Shown: piece by piece, positions 47,985 through 60,999 of the stretch | How the letters are laid out: each line of letters opens with the position of its first letter | How positions within the stretch are numbered: the first letter of the stretch is position 1 | Origin: Luidia sarsii | Lineage: Eukaryota; Echinodermata; Asteroidea; Paxillosida; Luidiidae | Length of the DNA stretch: 64,000 nucleotides | Reading direction: 5' to 3' | Assembly (NCBI GenBank): GCA_949987565.1 | Contig: OX465121.1 | Span: 4,904,956-4,968,955 of the forward strand | Notes under the pieces: model-generated | Database searches by the model: none | The model's input: only the letters and a program-made list of their open reading frames with translations | What the model was told of the DNA's origin: nothing | Made by a program: the position numbers and the translations under genes

Positions 47985-48680
47985 TGGGCAGACACCTAGA
48001 TAGGCGACCTATCGATCAACCGACAGACAGACTACCAACCAATCGACCAACCAACCGACCGACCGACCAATAAGGCAACCAATCAACTAACCAACAAACA
48101 ATAATAAACGAACTTTCTTTCCAATCAACAAACTAATTAACCAACCAACCAACATACAAATTAGCCGACCAAATATCTAAACAACCAAGTAGCCTTATTA
48201 GTCAGCCAGCCATTAACCAACAAACAAACTAACAAACAATCTTACTTACCACTCAACGAACTAGCCAGCCAACCAACATACGAATTAATATAAATTAGTT
48301 AATCAACCAACCAATTAGCCAACCAACCAACACACTAGCAAACAAACCAAATAACTAAATAACCAAATAACTGTCCAATCAACTAATTAATCAGCCAGTC
48401 AGCCAACCAACAAACCAACCAACAAACAAACTTACTACAAACCAACAAACCGACCAACCACACCGAGCAACCAAACCAATCAACCAACCAACCAACGATT
48501 ACCTAACCCACCAAGCAAGCAAGCAAGCAAGCAAGCAACCAACCAACCGACGGACCACCCAACCCACCAACCAAGCAAGCAACCGACCAACCAACCGATC
48601 ACCTAACCCACCAATCAACCAAGCAAGCAAGCAACCAACCAACCGACCGATCACCTAACCAATAGAAGCAACCGTTCCCA
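47985..48680. repeat. Diverged (CCAA)n/(CAAC)n tetranucleotide array
   Basis: About 700 bases of ACCAACCAAC, ACCGACCG, AAGCAAGC and CAAACAAA with heavy drift, an ageing tetramer array whose unit differs from (CAGC)n 1.2 kb to the left. Confidence 0.88.
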
Positions 48681-49127
48681 ATCCGTTGCGCACACAAGCG
48701 AGCACCCATTCAAACAGACAGCTAGCAAACAGCAGTATGCAAATATTCCCCAGCCACACGAGTCCTTGAGTATAATTATATGCTACAAGAGACGGTGTAG
48801 CTCAGTTTACAGAGGCAATCAATTCACTCGGCTGTTTTCAGCGAGCTCCCTGTTTACTGCTAGAACGATCCAAGATACACTCAACGATTGCTCAACGAAT
48901 CTTATCTTCGATACTCGATCGGTCGTCCTGTACTGTAAGAGATCTAATTCGCTCCTCGTCATTCTCATTCTCATTCCCCATTCCTCGTCCAGTGTCTAAA
49001 TATGTCAGCAGACTTTTACCACTAGACTCCTTCGGTCATTATACAAACCAAGATGTTGAAAACTTCCAGCTTACACGTGCTTTATATAAAAACAAATTAC
49101 TACAGGCTACCCTAGCACAGTCACGTC

Positions 49128-49190
49128 TCAGATGCCTTTGAGAAAGGTCCTGCTAGGAGTCGAAACTTCAGGCCCTCTAACTTTTGAGAT
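49128..49190 (+). repeat. Dispersed repeat family B, fragment
   Basis: GATGCCTTTGAGAAAGGTCC, CTAGGAGTCGAAACTTCAGG. Confidence 0.75.
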
Positions 49191-50475
49191 GTTCTAGTTT
49201 TGAACAAGTTATAGCGGAACGGGAATCTCGACCGAAGCATGTATGCTCTGGTATGTAATAGTCACAACTAAACTTGACCGTTCATTCTGTATAGTTGGGG
49301 AGGGGGTTGGTCTCGCTATAAGCCTCCGATCCTGATGAAATCAACTAAGTATACAAGGTGGGGAAACAAACTGCTGGTTGCGCTTGTAATAACGCCCTCA
49401 GTGCTCGCGGCACTCTTGTCCATGAAACGTGCGTCCGGTCTTACGCCCAATTTTAGTCTTCGTTCGGTCTGTCAGACTCATGAATTTTTTAACAACCTGC
49501 AAACAACGACGGCATACCCTCGTGGGAGATACTATGGGGAGGGGGGGGGGGGGTTGAGGAGCACTGAGAGAGAGGGAGAAGAGAGAAGAGAAGAGAACAA
49601 AAATCGATGAGAGAGCCGTTATCGATCGCTGATGGCCTCTGTTGTAGTTTGCCTGTCTGTACTTAGTCGACGTGTGTGCTTTAAGTAAACTGTGCTCAAG
49701 GTATTAAGGCGGTGGTTGTACAACACGATGAGGAGGGTTGGGATTGGGTGGAGGGGAGGGGGGGGGGGGTTGGTGGGGTGAGGGTTAGCAACCAGAAAAA
49801 ATAGGATAGCCTGTACCCGAGTACACTTCACTCAAGTGATGAGATGTAATTCAAAGGCAGCGTGCCCCCTGCGTAAGAGAGGGTGCGCCATTTGCAGAGT
49901 GCCCAATTTCCGGACATTCCAAATAATTCTTTTTTTAGAAATCACTTACTCACCAAGATGCTTGTAATGGTATCAGACATTTCGTGAAATTGAAGTGCTC
50001 GAAGATCTGCCCTTTTCGTGAAACATTTGGTTGAATTTCCAACGATCGCTGCAGAAGGTAATTGGGCCAGGCATAGTGGGAATTCGTAGCAGTCTGTGGA
50101 CATTTTGTCCGTCAAACTCATCGTAACTTACGACCAAACGCAAGACAATGATTCACAGACACCGCGCGAACTATCAGAACTTATACGTAGGGTTAATCAT
50201 CGCTAGTTGAGTTACGATGTTCTCGTATTAGGCTGCGCGAAATCCCCCACTCCCTAACTCACCCGAGGGTTTGACAACGCCTGAACTTTCAACTTTGACA
50301 GCTGAAGGATTACCAGCGTGGACCCCCCAGAGTCGGAAAAAATAAATGTCAATTTCTCGTAAACCAACCCCCAAACATGAAATATACCTCCCTAGCCCTA
50401 ACAAAAAGAGGCATGTAGGTAACTAGGTATCCTCAATTGAAATCCGAGGGCTGAGATCGCAGACAAAAACCTTGA

Positions 50476-50606
50476 GAGGGGAGGGGAAGGGAGGGGAAGG
50501 GAGGGGAAGGGAGGGGAAGGAAGGGGAGGGAGGGGAGGGGAGGGGAGGGGAGGGGAAGGGAGGGGAAGGGAGGGGAGGAAGGGGAAGGGAGGGGAAGAGA
50601 GGGGGT
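50476..50606. repeat. (GGGGAGGGAA)n G-run array
   Basis: Over 20 runs of three to four G separated by one or two A on the plus strand; strong G-quadruplex potential. Confidence 0.92.
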
Positions 50607-51583
50607 AAAAAGGGGAAATTGAGATGAAATTAAAAATGTTATACGCTTTTGTTGCTAAATTGAACACAAAATAAACAAAAATCAATACTCATTTTTAGTA
50701 AGTAAATGTGGGGCTCTTTCTAAAACGGGTGACCCTACAAGTTAATGATTATCGAGATAGACTGTGCGTTACGATACAGTATCTACCATTCATTTTTGTT
50801 TTCCTGAAAGAGGGGAAAAAGGGGTATTCTGTTTGGTTACATTGTTTGGAAATTGAAACGAAAGGGAAGTGGAATTTCAAACCGAAAGTGGAAAAAGCAG
50901 TGGGATGCGGTTAATACTCCGGTGCTTCTTGCATGGGCATGAAATTTATTGCCGGCGCGATTTCGACCACAGGGGGTGTACACCCACTGGGGGTAGTGTT
51001 GGGCCGCCGAAGTTCATGACGCGCCGTGAATGCTCGCGCCCGTTCTCGGGTGAAGTTTGTGAGGGGGTTGTATGGCGCCCTCTATTGATGCTTCGACCCG
51101 CGATCAAAACATTAACAATGAGGGTTCAACCTTACCAGATTGAACCATGGTTGAACCATTCCTCCATGGTTGAACCCGGCCGTAATTATTTACGGGCCTG
51201 AATTTCGAAGTTGAAGCTTAGAATTTTTATTTTTTTTCAAAAGCCAGTGTAATATTCATAAACGAAGCCAAAGACCTCCTGTATTCATGCCTTGTATTTT
51301 GAAAACGCACGAAAGAAAGACTAAGTCGAAGCCGGGTTTTCCGAAGAAAAAAACCACCAGAGGACATTGGTTCATTGTGTAGGCCGTTTACGAAATAAAG
51401 GCTTAGGCTCGGGCTCAGGCTTCGGTCATTATTGTTATCTCTTACCCGTCCTGCCTAATTTCGCTGGCATCTAGAAACAAGCATTTGGCCCCAGTTTCTT
51501 GCTGAATACTCCGGTACTTATCAAGCCAACAAACCGATAAATTCGGCGATAAACCTAACCTGAGAAGTAGCCGGGTTTTGGAC

Positions 51584-51770
51584 AACGCAGTGGCTGTTGT
51601 TACGGCAGTCGTCCGTGTGGTTCCCTGACTTCACAGTATTTGTCAGGATGTTTAGCTCTTGAAACCAGACTATCAGCTAATAGACTGGTTCAACCAGCCT
51701 GCAATGCTGACGAAATACAACCAAGTCAGGGAACCACACGGACGACTGCCGTTACAACAGCCACTGCGTT
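51584..51770. repeat. Inverted-repeat element, 48-bp arms
   Basis: Left arm 51584-51631 and right arm 51723-51770 pair with one mismatch (AAGTCAGGGAACCACACGGA on the right arm). Weaker pairing continues inward (CAGTATTTGTCAGGATG versus its diverged mate), leaving a loop of about 50 bases. Confidence 0.88.
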
Positions 51771-52378
51771 TGGAAAAAGGGCCGAACACTAGAACACTAA
51801 GCTGGGTTTGGATTAGGCTGGCTCCCGTCCCCTATACCTGGTCTCCAGACGTCTCACGTCCTCTGAAATGTATCCATAATTAGGTATCCATAATTCAACA
51901 TTATGACGTATATGAATAATGTACATGTACTGCACAATGTACAGTCTATAATTATTAAGACATTCAATTCACTTCTACGTCACTTTGTTGAATTATTCAT
52001 GACCTACCCGGCTGGAGCCCAGATAGTGCTTTCCCCAAAAATACCCACTCAGTTATTCTTGGCTGAGGGCGCCCTTTAGGATTTCCGGTCTGGATCATAG
52101 GGGACGGCCATGTTGGGAGTTCCTTCCTATACTTCCTATGCATAACACGCACAGTGCATTGAACGAGTGCTAGGCCCTTCTGTATGCAGGGACCACCATC
52201 ATCGGCTCGTCGTTTCGGGATTGTTTTCCCCCTGTATTTCTAACCCCGGGGGCCAAGATCTTACTGAGAATCTCCGGCGGATTCATGTAGGTATGTAGCC
52301 TGGAGGATCGAGGAGAAGTGAGGAGGATTTGGGGAATGTGATCATTTTTAGGGGGTCAAACCATGGAGGTCAAACCTA

Positions 52379-53027
52379 GTCCGAGTAACTTGGACCCGAA
52401 TAGTCACCCTTTTTTATCGAATTTTGAAATTAGTTAAGGTGATATACAAAAATTTTGCAAACTGCATAAAATACTGAATTTTGAAATTTTGAGATTCGGG
52501 TGACTGTAGGGTCCAAGGATTGTGACTGTGCAAATGCTACTTGATCGTCTGAAATTTCTGTAATGTCATCTTTGAAAAATACCCCCAACTGAAATCCCCA
52601 GATTTACCCCCCAAAACACCCGTGAAACCGTCCCACGCGCCCATTGAGGATTCAGTGAGAATCACAGATTCCAATACTGGTCATTTTGTTTTAGTCACGT
52701 TTGGGAAAAGGGAGAAAATTCCCCTCAGTTGACCGAGAACGGGTCAACGAGCTGAGTTGGGGTGGCCATCTTAAATTTGAACACTGGATGACGTCACCAG
52801 GTCCGGGTGCGGAGTGGTCTGCGGAAGTGTGCGCGCGCTTGCACGCGTTGAGCCCTACGACTGTTTCCTGAACAGCAGTGCAAAGCAACATCCGGGACAT
52901 CAAAGATGACATTACCACGATGCATAGCAATGATTCTTGGACCCTACAGTCACTCGAATCACAAAATTTCAAAATTCGATAAAAAAAGTGTGATTTGTCA
53001 GGCCCAAGTTACTCGAACTAATCATTC
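52379..53027. mobile_element. Non-autonomous inverted-repeat element (~650 bp), candidate
   Basis: The outer left segment (GTCCGAGTAACTTGGACC, TTTTTTATCGAATTTTGAAA) and inner left (TTGAAATTTTGAGATTCGGG, TGACTGTAGGGTCCAAG, TAATGTCATCTTTGA) each have a reverse-complement partner on the right (TCAAAGATGACATTACCACG, TTGGACCCTACAGTCACTCG, AATTTCAAAATTCGATAAAA, CCCAAGTTACTCGAACTAAT). About 320 bases of unrelated sequence lie in the middle. No transposase frame. Consistent with a MITE or fold-back DNA transposon; target-site duplications were not established. Confidence 0.7.
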
Positions 53028-53339
53028 GCTATCTTTCCTCATTGTGGTGACTACTGTACGTCATGTTTTTCGTCATTGCATTTTTTGTATGCAAAGTAAA
53101 GACAGCAACCGGATTGTACATGTTGTGTTTACAATGTACACCCAGAACTGCGTCGTCGGCTGCTCTCCCGATCGGAACCCCACAGATAACTATGCTTTAG
53201 TGTCAAACGTTAGCTTCTGGATGCCTGTGACATTATGTAATAGGTACAGAAGAAATGTCACCATAGCCCAAGCCCGAGCCTAAGCCTTCATTTCGTAGAC
53301 GGCCTACACTGTATGTGAATAGAGGTCATGTGAGGTAAT

Positions 53340-53592
53340 GTGCAGAATACATGAATGACTCATAACCAGTTCACTGAGGTTTGCCCTGCTCGACGTGATA
53401 ATGTTCACTGAATGCTTTGCCCTAGATGTACTATACAGCTTTCAGGTTCGAATCCCACGCGAGCTGCCTGAAATGTGTTCGTCAGGCATCTTGCAAAGCA
53501 CTGAGCACTCAGTGTTTATCACGTCGAGCAGGGCAAACCTCATTGAATTACATTCTCCTCGACGCAAAACATCATGTTATATCGATGAGTCA
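53340..53592. repeat. tRNA-like inverted-repeat element
   Basis: TGAGGTTTGCCCTGCTCGAC (53376) pairs with the GTCGAGCAGGGCAAACCTCA end near 53542. Between them is a B-box CAGGTTCGAATCCCACG (about 53445-53461) and GCACTGAGCACTCAGTG. It shares TTACATTCTCCTCGACGCAA with elements at 18.47, 28.70 and 39.69 kb. Confidence 0.65.
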
Positions 53593-53984
53593 TATAAACC
53601 GACAATGAGGTCATCCTGCAAAATGGTCCTTGACATAAAGTGCTTCCTTGTTGAATTTATTTTTACACGCAAGTTGTGGTGGCTCGTGTCCAAATTCCGG
53701 ATGAGAGCATCCGATGATAGACATAGAGTTTGTTTGATCTGATTTTTTTTTTTTTCATTTCTTTCTGCCATTTTGTAACGGATGATACATGTAGTTCTCA
53801 ATAAAAGGACAACTGTTCTCCTTGTCCACAGCTCAACTTGGACCGGAGAGTCCCTTGTAAAATAAAATGATGATCGTCATCTCAATTTTTTTGATTAATA
53901 TTAGGAAGGCCTGAGGATTCTACTCTTCTCAAAAGTGGACGTGGTTGAAATGGGAGCATTTTTAAAACATTGTTTCTCACACGG

Positions 53985-54415
53985 TTGTACATATACATGT
54001 ATGTAAATGTACAGTACATGTACATGTACATGTATACTGTACAGCTGCACAGTACGTTTTTACTGTACTATTAGCATACATATTATAATGCGTAAAATGT
54101 AAGACGTACACGTGCATGTACTGTTCATGTGTACATGTACATGTTACTTTGTATGAATATTTTGTAATACACACGTGTACTGTACAGTATGTAAACTAAA
54201 GTACAATGTACCGGTAGGCCTACATGACTGTACAATGTTAACAAACTCATTTTCATACATGTACCAGTACTGTATGTTATGACTGACTCAAATTTGTCCC
54301 GTATCCGACCTTTGGGCATAATGAAAGGATTCCTTCCTCCATATCATTTGTCTTGCAAGCCGGATGAGATGGATATAACCGTTTCCAAATATTCAGGAAG
54401 TTGTCAGATTAGGAA
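53985..54415. repeat. TGTACA/ACATGT-rich tract
   Basis: Dense TGTACATGTACATGTAC-type self-complementary hexamers. Start of a broader zone that continues to about 61.8 kb. Confidence 0.88.
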
Positions 54416-54419
54416 GTGG

Positions 54420-54538
54420 ATTAGAGAGAGAGGAAAAGAGTGAAAGACAGATGAGAGAGAGAGAGAGAAGAGAGAGAGGGGAGAGAGAGGGGGAGAGAGA
54501 GAGAGAGAGAGACAAGAGAGAGGGGGGAGAGAGAGAAT
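54420..54538. repeat. (GA)n microsatellite
   Basis: GAGAGA/GGGGAGAG run inside the TGTACA-rich zone. Confidence 0.9.
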
Positions 54539-55829
54539 GGCAATGATATGAGCTACATACATGTACATGTAATTCTACACTACATGCACATGTACATGTA
54601 CCCCTGGTTATACATGTACAGTACATTTACATTTTGTATATAATGTACAGCATCTTAAAGGCCCCATACATTTGTGGGAATACTTGGGAAATCTTATTTT
54701 CGAAATTTGATATCTTCACAATCACAGATGCCCTTTACAGATGGTCATGGTATGCACACATGCACACATGTACATGTAGAATGCTCATGCTGAAATCTTA
54801 CCGTCATGGGTGCTGTACTCTTTGGGCAATCCTAACTCTGACTCACACACTAAGAAATGGTTTTGATCTGGCCTGAGTGACTGCACAGTGCACACCCCAC
54901 ACTGCACAGGACATCAAGTTGTATTCGTTCATGTTACATAGGCCCTACAGTACATGTACATCCTGCACTTAGAAACAATATTGTAAGGCACATGTTGCAT
55001 CCATACACACTGCTCTCTCTCTCTCTCTCAAGCCCCCCCCCCCTGGGCAAAATTGTGAGACAATTTGATTACTGATAGGCTGTGGATGAAACGTGGTTAG
55101 GGACTACATTGTCGTACAGTGTGCAGGAAATAGTGGCAACCATTTCTTGGCTGTGCAGCGTGCACTAATTATTGCACTCCAATGAACAACCCCCCCCCCT
55201 AAAAAAAAAAGAGCAAAAAGAAAAAAAAGAATCCACACGCAATGCCTTTTTTGTTCTCTAACAGAGATTTTGAAAAATTTAGAAAAATTACATTAAATGA
55301 ACGCACACGCTGTTTAACGCATGTATGAGTCTAAAATGAACGTGTAGTTCGTTGAATCGTGACGATGTAATTGATCAAATTTTGGGTTTGGGAACAGACG
55401 ACAAGACTCGATGTCTTTTAGGGTCTACTCTTCCTCCCTCTTCATCAATTCTCTGCAGTTTTCTTTCGCTTATAATTATGATGTCATCAATCCTAGGCAC
55501 TTCACCACACACCCCTCCCCCCTTCCCCCCTACACAGAATCTTATTATCTAGTTTGATGCATTGGCCATACGGCACACACACGCACACAATCTCATCTAG
55601 AGAAATTCCCCAAGCCACCAAATTCGACAAACAATTGACCAAGATAACCAGCAGAAAGACGGAGAAGGAAGGTTTTTGTTTGGATTTTTATGTTTGTTCC
55701 TTTTTAGAGTGTTTTTTTTAAATGATTTAACGGATGTTAGCTTCCTTATTTTTGCAGTGCAAGATTTTTTGTTTGCGCCTGAGCGTACGGTCACCAAGCA
55801 TGAAATTGTACAAATGCCTTGTGGCTCTT

Positions 55830-56390
55830 TGGGAGAAAGGAGAGAGGGGAGGAGAGAGGGGAGGAGAGAGGGGAAGAGAGAGGGGAGGAGAGAGGAGGGA
55901 AGAGAGGAAGAAAGAGAGGAGGGAAGAGAGGAAGAGAGAGAGGAGGGAAGAGAGGACGAAAGAGAGGAGGGAAGAGAGGAAGAGAGAGGGAGAGAGACAG
56001 AGATAGAGAGAGAGAGAGAGACAGAGATAGAGAGAGAGAGAGTGAGAGAGGGGAGAAGGGGGAAAAGAGAGAGAGGGGAGAGAGAGAGAGAGAGAGAGAG
56101 AGGGAGGAAGAGAGAGAAAGAGAGAGAGCGAGACAGAGATAGACAGAGAGAAGGGGGAGAGAGAGAGGGAGGAAGAGATAAAGAGAGAGAGACAGAGAAA
56201 TAGTGAGGGAGGGGGAGAAAGGAGGGAGAAAGAGAGAGAGATAGAGAGAGAGAGGGAGGAAGAGAGGGAAAGAGACAGAGATAGAGAGAGAGAGAGAGAG
56301 CAGGGGGAGAGAGGGAGAGGGAGAAAGAGAGAAAGAGAGACAGAGAGAGAGAGAGTGAGGGAGGAGGAGAAAGAGAGAGGGAGGCCATCT
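55830..56390. repeat. (GA)n/GGGAGAGAGG tract
   Basis: About 560 bases of purine with sub-blocks GAGGGAAGAGAGGAAGAG and GACAGAGATAGAGAGAGAG. Explains Ser/Leu frames of 202-280 aa on the minus strand. Confidence 0.93.
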
Positions 56391-56769
56391 GCTGACCACT
56401 TACATACATACATGTAAGCATTGGATGCTTGAGATGCACACTGCCTGAGGAATGAGGGAGAGAGTAAGGGCGAGGGAGAGAGAGAGAGGGGGGAGCCTTG
56501 TCATCCGCTGACCACTAATTGGACGCTTGAGACGCGCACTGTACCCCACACGTCCCCAATCCATCTGGCAGAGGTTGTTTTGAGTTTTACCAAACCGTCC
56601 AATCGATCGTTCTGAGGCCCCCCCCCCAACCCCGCCCCGCCCCAAGGCAGGATCTGATGTCCTGACATTACGTAGCTGAGACACTGCATTCATTTTCATT
56701 TTCTGCTGGCATGTCCAACCAGTCTGACTCCCTCTCCCTCTCCCTCCTCCATACACCTGTGGACAGTGT

Positions 56770-57700
56770 ATGGTATACAATGTACACGTTATATGTACAT
56801 GTACTAATGCAGAGGAGAGTGCAGCGTTTGTGTACATTTATTATAGGCCTATACGGTACACGTACTGTACATGTACGTAAATCAGCCGCACCCAATCTTT
56901 TTGTTTCTCACTCATGTTTTGTTGATACAAGTGTGTATGTACGGGTATACATGTACATGTACATGTACATGTACATGCTGTATAGTATACAAACATGTAC
57001 GTGTACATAATACGTATAACGTGTGAATGATAACGTGTGAATGATTGTCAGATCCTGGTTGGATGGGGTGGGGACAGGTGGGGGGGGGGGGGGGGGGAGA
57101 AGTAGCGTCTACTGTACATGCTTACATGTATACATTGTGTACCTGGGGAAGATGAACATGTACTGTACACACATGTACACCTGGCACATACATGTACCAT
57201 ACAGTACATGTACATGTATGCACATGTTGTTTTACATGTACAATACCTGTAACTGCATACCTGTAGCATGTACATGTACCTTTACAGGTAGTGTACTGGT
57301 ACATGTACATGAACATGTACATGTACTGTACATGTACAGGTGTACATTGAGTACAGTCATATACATGTACAGTACATACGATATGCAATTTATGTAAGCA
57401 AAACACGTGCATGTACGGTACAGTATGTATGTAGTACATGTACATTATGCACTGTATGTACCTGTACAAACAATGTATAATTATATGTACAGTGTCAGTG
57501 TACTGTACATGTATGTGTACATGTACATACAGGTACATGTACGCAATGTATTATGTTCAGTACTTGTTCATGTGGTAGCACTTTTTATGTACATATATAC
57601 ATGTACAAAGTGTACAAAAATGAATGTACCGGTACACTGTACATGTACGTGGTTATTGTACGTGTACGTGTGTACATTGTACAAACAGTACAGTCCAGTC
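56770..57700. repeat. TGTACA/ACATGT-rich tract
   Basis: Dense palindromic hexamers in mostly unordered array, with a 19-base G run near 57080. Cys/Thr/Tyr/Met-rich frames are translations of it. Confidence 0.9.
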
Positions 57701-58094
57701 AAATTTTCCTTCCAATTTTTTTCTCCAAAATTGTTTAAGACAAGAAGATCCCGGTTGGTTTTCCCTTCCAGCTGTTTGGTTGAACCGTTGAACGTGATGA
57801 AGTCCTCTGCCTTTGCACTATGGCTTATGGCAGCTGGCTCTATACACTGCTCTCTGGTGGAACAGCGTTACACATGTAGATGAACTGCGTATCCGTACCG
57901 TAACCTCCAGTACTGCGCATGTTTACAACTTTACAATTTTACAATTACATACGTGCACTACATGTATGGAATGGACTGTGTCGGCAGATTACCCAGTGTG
58001 TTATGCGCGCATCTCACGGCAACTTCCTCTGGGGGCAGTTTGAGCACTGAGGTGACGGACAAGGATGGGGTTATGCCTACTGAATATCAATATG

Positions 58095-58390
58095 GAACCT
58101 ACATGTACATGTACATGTGTGTGCACTGTTTTAAATAGGATTTCTGAAGTTTTAGGAAAGTACATGTAGGGATGTACATGTATTGTATACACATCACCAT
58201 CTTCCTCCTCCTCCCCCACTCCTCCTCTCCTCCTCCCCCTCCTGTACCCCTCCTCCCCCTCCTTCTCCTCCTCCTTCGACAATTTTCCTCCTCAGATACA
58301 TATACGTACATGTATACAGTACATGCATACATGTACATGTACAATTGTACATGTATTGTACACTGTACTCATGTACAGTACGTGTACAAT
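58095..58390. repeat. TGTACA-rich tract flanking a CTCCTC run
   Basis: ACATGTACATGTACATG at 58100, (CTCCTCC)n at about 58200-58275, then more TGTACA to 58385. Confidence 0.85.
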
Positions 58391-58675
58391 GCTGACCTGA
58401 GCTGAAAGGGTACACTGTGTTACTGTTAGTCATTTGATTCGTCTGATGATTCTTGGGTCGGCGAGTTTTTGTTTCATTTCTTCCAGAAGAAAGAAAACAG
58501 AAAAAAAAAGTTGTGTGGTTTCCGAGTTGGCTAGTGCATGGAGGAAGGAAAATGGCTGATCCTACACCAGGAAGTCTTGCCCCAATCAGCTTTTCTTTTT
58601 GGCATGAAATACGGGACTGCATGGACTGCACGGACTGCGCGGAAATGCCAGATGGTGTTACATTCACAAGAAGGG

Positions 58676-58722
58676 GTTGGCTTTGAGGAAGGGCCTGCTG
58701 GGATTGCAACGTCAGGCCGTCA
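58676..58722 (+). repeat. Dispersed repeat family B, diverged fragment
   Basis: GGCTTTGAGGAAGGGCCTGC and GGGATTGCAACGTCAGGCC. Confidence 0.6.
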
Positions 58723-59689
58723 AGAAATTGGGGAAGTTTCCGCAAGAGCTCAGAACTGTAACTTCATGTGTGCAACACAAAGTCATCTAAGTGTGTACAT
58801 TTTAGTACATCTATTCATGTACTTTTATGTGTACTGTACAGTACATTGTACACGCATGTACTGTACGTACAGTACATAAGTACAATGTATTTGTACCGGT
58901 ATGTCAGTGTGTACATGTACTGTACAGTACTGATCAAAATGCAGAACAAAGAGGTGTATCAGAATTCAGAACAGCTTCTTGTCTCGTTCAGCCTCTCTCT
59001 GGAATTCCAATCCTGGTTCATGTTTCCCCCATGCCTATAATCTTGGCCTTTTTTCAAGAGGAATGTGCATTCCTATCTCCAGCCTTCCTGAGTCCCTCTC
59101 TATCTCCTTCTACATGTACCCTTAGCCCTTCATACATGTAGCCTTGTTTTGGACGAAGTTGCATAGAAAAAAAAAAAAAAGTAGAAAATTTCAGGATGAC
59201 ACATTCAGAACTTTTGGAGTTATTTACTGACAAACAGACAGACAGACAGACAAGTAAACAAATAAACAAACAAGCAAGCAGTGACAAAAAACCTTCCCTC
59301 TTTGGTGAACAGAGTACCCTCCTTGGGGTAAAAACAGACAAAGTTACATGTATGTCACAGCACCACTGCAGGCTTGCCAAGAATGTGAACTAAGACACAA
59401 GAAAGTACATGTACGGTAGCTGAGACTCCAAAATGCCAGAAGAAAAAGTGGACGTTTGTGGTTTGCACACACACCCATACAGGATGTGGAACATCAACAC
59501 CACTGCCAATGCCATTTGGGGCAGAGAAAAGTACATACGTACCGGTATACATGTACATTACATGTACACATGTACCTTGTAACATGCACACAAGTACATG
59601 TACATTGTACATTACCGGTATATTATGTGGTCAGATGAGTCAGGAAGATCACAAGTGAACAATGAGTGTGTATATGTGTAGGCGTTGCG

Positions 59690-59752
59690 GCCAGGGTAGG
59701 GCAGGGTAGGGCAGGGTAGGGCAGGGTAGGGTAGGGTTGGGTTTGGACTTTG
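59690..59752. repeat. (AGGGTAGGGC)n telomere-like short array
   Basis: About five AGGGTAGGGC units ending in AGGGTAGGGTTGGG. G-rich and resembles telomere repeats only loosely (TTAGGG itself is absent). Confidence 0.85.
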
Positions 59753-60312
59753 TGACAGTGCAAACGGACGTTATCAACCTTTCAGGAAACCAGTCATATA
59801 CCGTACTGTACATGCGTACATGTCATTTTTATTAATACACTCTGTGTTGTACCGGTACACGTGTGTACATTACAATACTGTAGTACATGAAGTGTCATTT
59901 GCGGCTTGGAAAATTGTGCTTTTGTTTGTTGTCAGAGGCTCAGAGTACACGAATAGTTTACAGACGGGTATGAATGATGGCATGTACATTCATATACAGT
60001 AGGTAAGTACACGTACATGTACAGTGTAGATGCAAGAATTATTATTATTTTTTTTTGAGGGGAGTCAAACTTTGGTATTTCAAAGCAAAAGTTCTACTCT
60101 ATTGGCTTATTTTATTTTGGCTGTCCACTGATTTCAACAGGGCCGTTAAATTTCCACTGTCACACAGAAAGTAAACGGCAATTAATTGGATCGCGATTTG
60201 AATCGCAATTCGCACTCCTTCTGTTAGCAAGACCCACCCCAACCCCCCACCCCCAAGTGGATGGATATATCCGTCTGGCTCAGACCCAGCTGATAATTAA
60301 TGGTATTGATTG

Positions 60313-60340
60313 CCCCCCTACCCCCCCCCCCCCCCCCCCG
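60313..60340. repeat. Poly(C) run
   Basis: More than 20 C with one T/A break, one of many long G/C homopolymers in the window. Confidence 0.9.
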
Positions 60341-60999
60341 ACCCTGACCCAGGGGAGACGTGGCATTCCAAAAATGAGTTGCCATAACAACCATCCTGCC
60401 TGCAAAAGGGAGTACATGTACATGTACATGCCCTGAGTTCAGAGGAGAGGGAGAAGGAGGGAGAGGTAGAGATAGAGGGACTGAGATACACATTGAGAGG
60501 CTGAGGGACTGAGAGTGACAGAGAGAGAGAGAGAGAGAGATGGAACGAGATTGAGAGAGACTAAGAGAGAGAAAGAGAGAGAGAGAGACAGAGAGAGAAA
60601 TACAGCTGAGAGAGAGAGAGAGAAAGACAGAGAGACAGAGATCAGGCAGAAAGACAGTTAGGCGCCCAAAAAAAATGTCTAGTGTCAAAGAAAGACAGTG
60701 ATAGAGGGTTACATTGTATAAATCTAATTTTCAGAAAAGTTCAAAATAATCTGTACATGTACGTACATTGTACATATACACATGTACGTTACATACAGTA
60801 TGCAGTGTAGCCCATATTCATTCCTATGATGTACAGTAGTACACATAATTGCCTAAGCCAATTTGGACTCAGAAGTACAGTACATCTGACAGTGTGTTGG
60901 AGCACTTGGGGGCAAGGGGATATTTTTGACCGTGGGTGAATAGTTCTAACGAAACCCTCCTTGCCCATCACCTGTCTATTGGCATCAGTGTGACAGAGG

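Noticed and set aside
48785..48830. GTGTAGCTCAG as the start of a tRNA
   Set aside because: No B-box at the right distance.
52906..53283. 125-aa plus frame with CVVGCSPDRNP, faintly like a THAP-type zinc finger start
   Set aside because: Most of it overlaps the right arm of the inverted-repeat element; the remaining zinc ligands and THAP motifs are not visible.
59690..59752. Interstitial telomere
   Set aside because: Units are AGGGTAGGGC, not TTAGGG, and the array is only about 60 bases.
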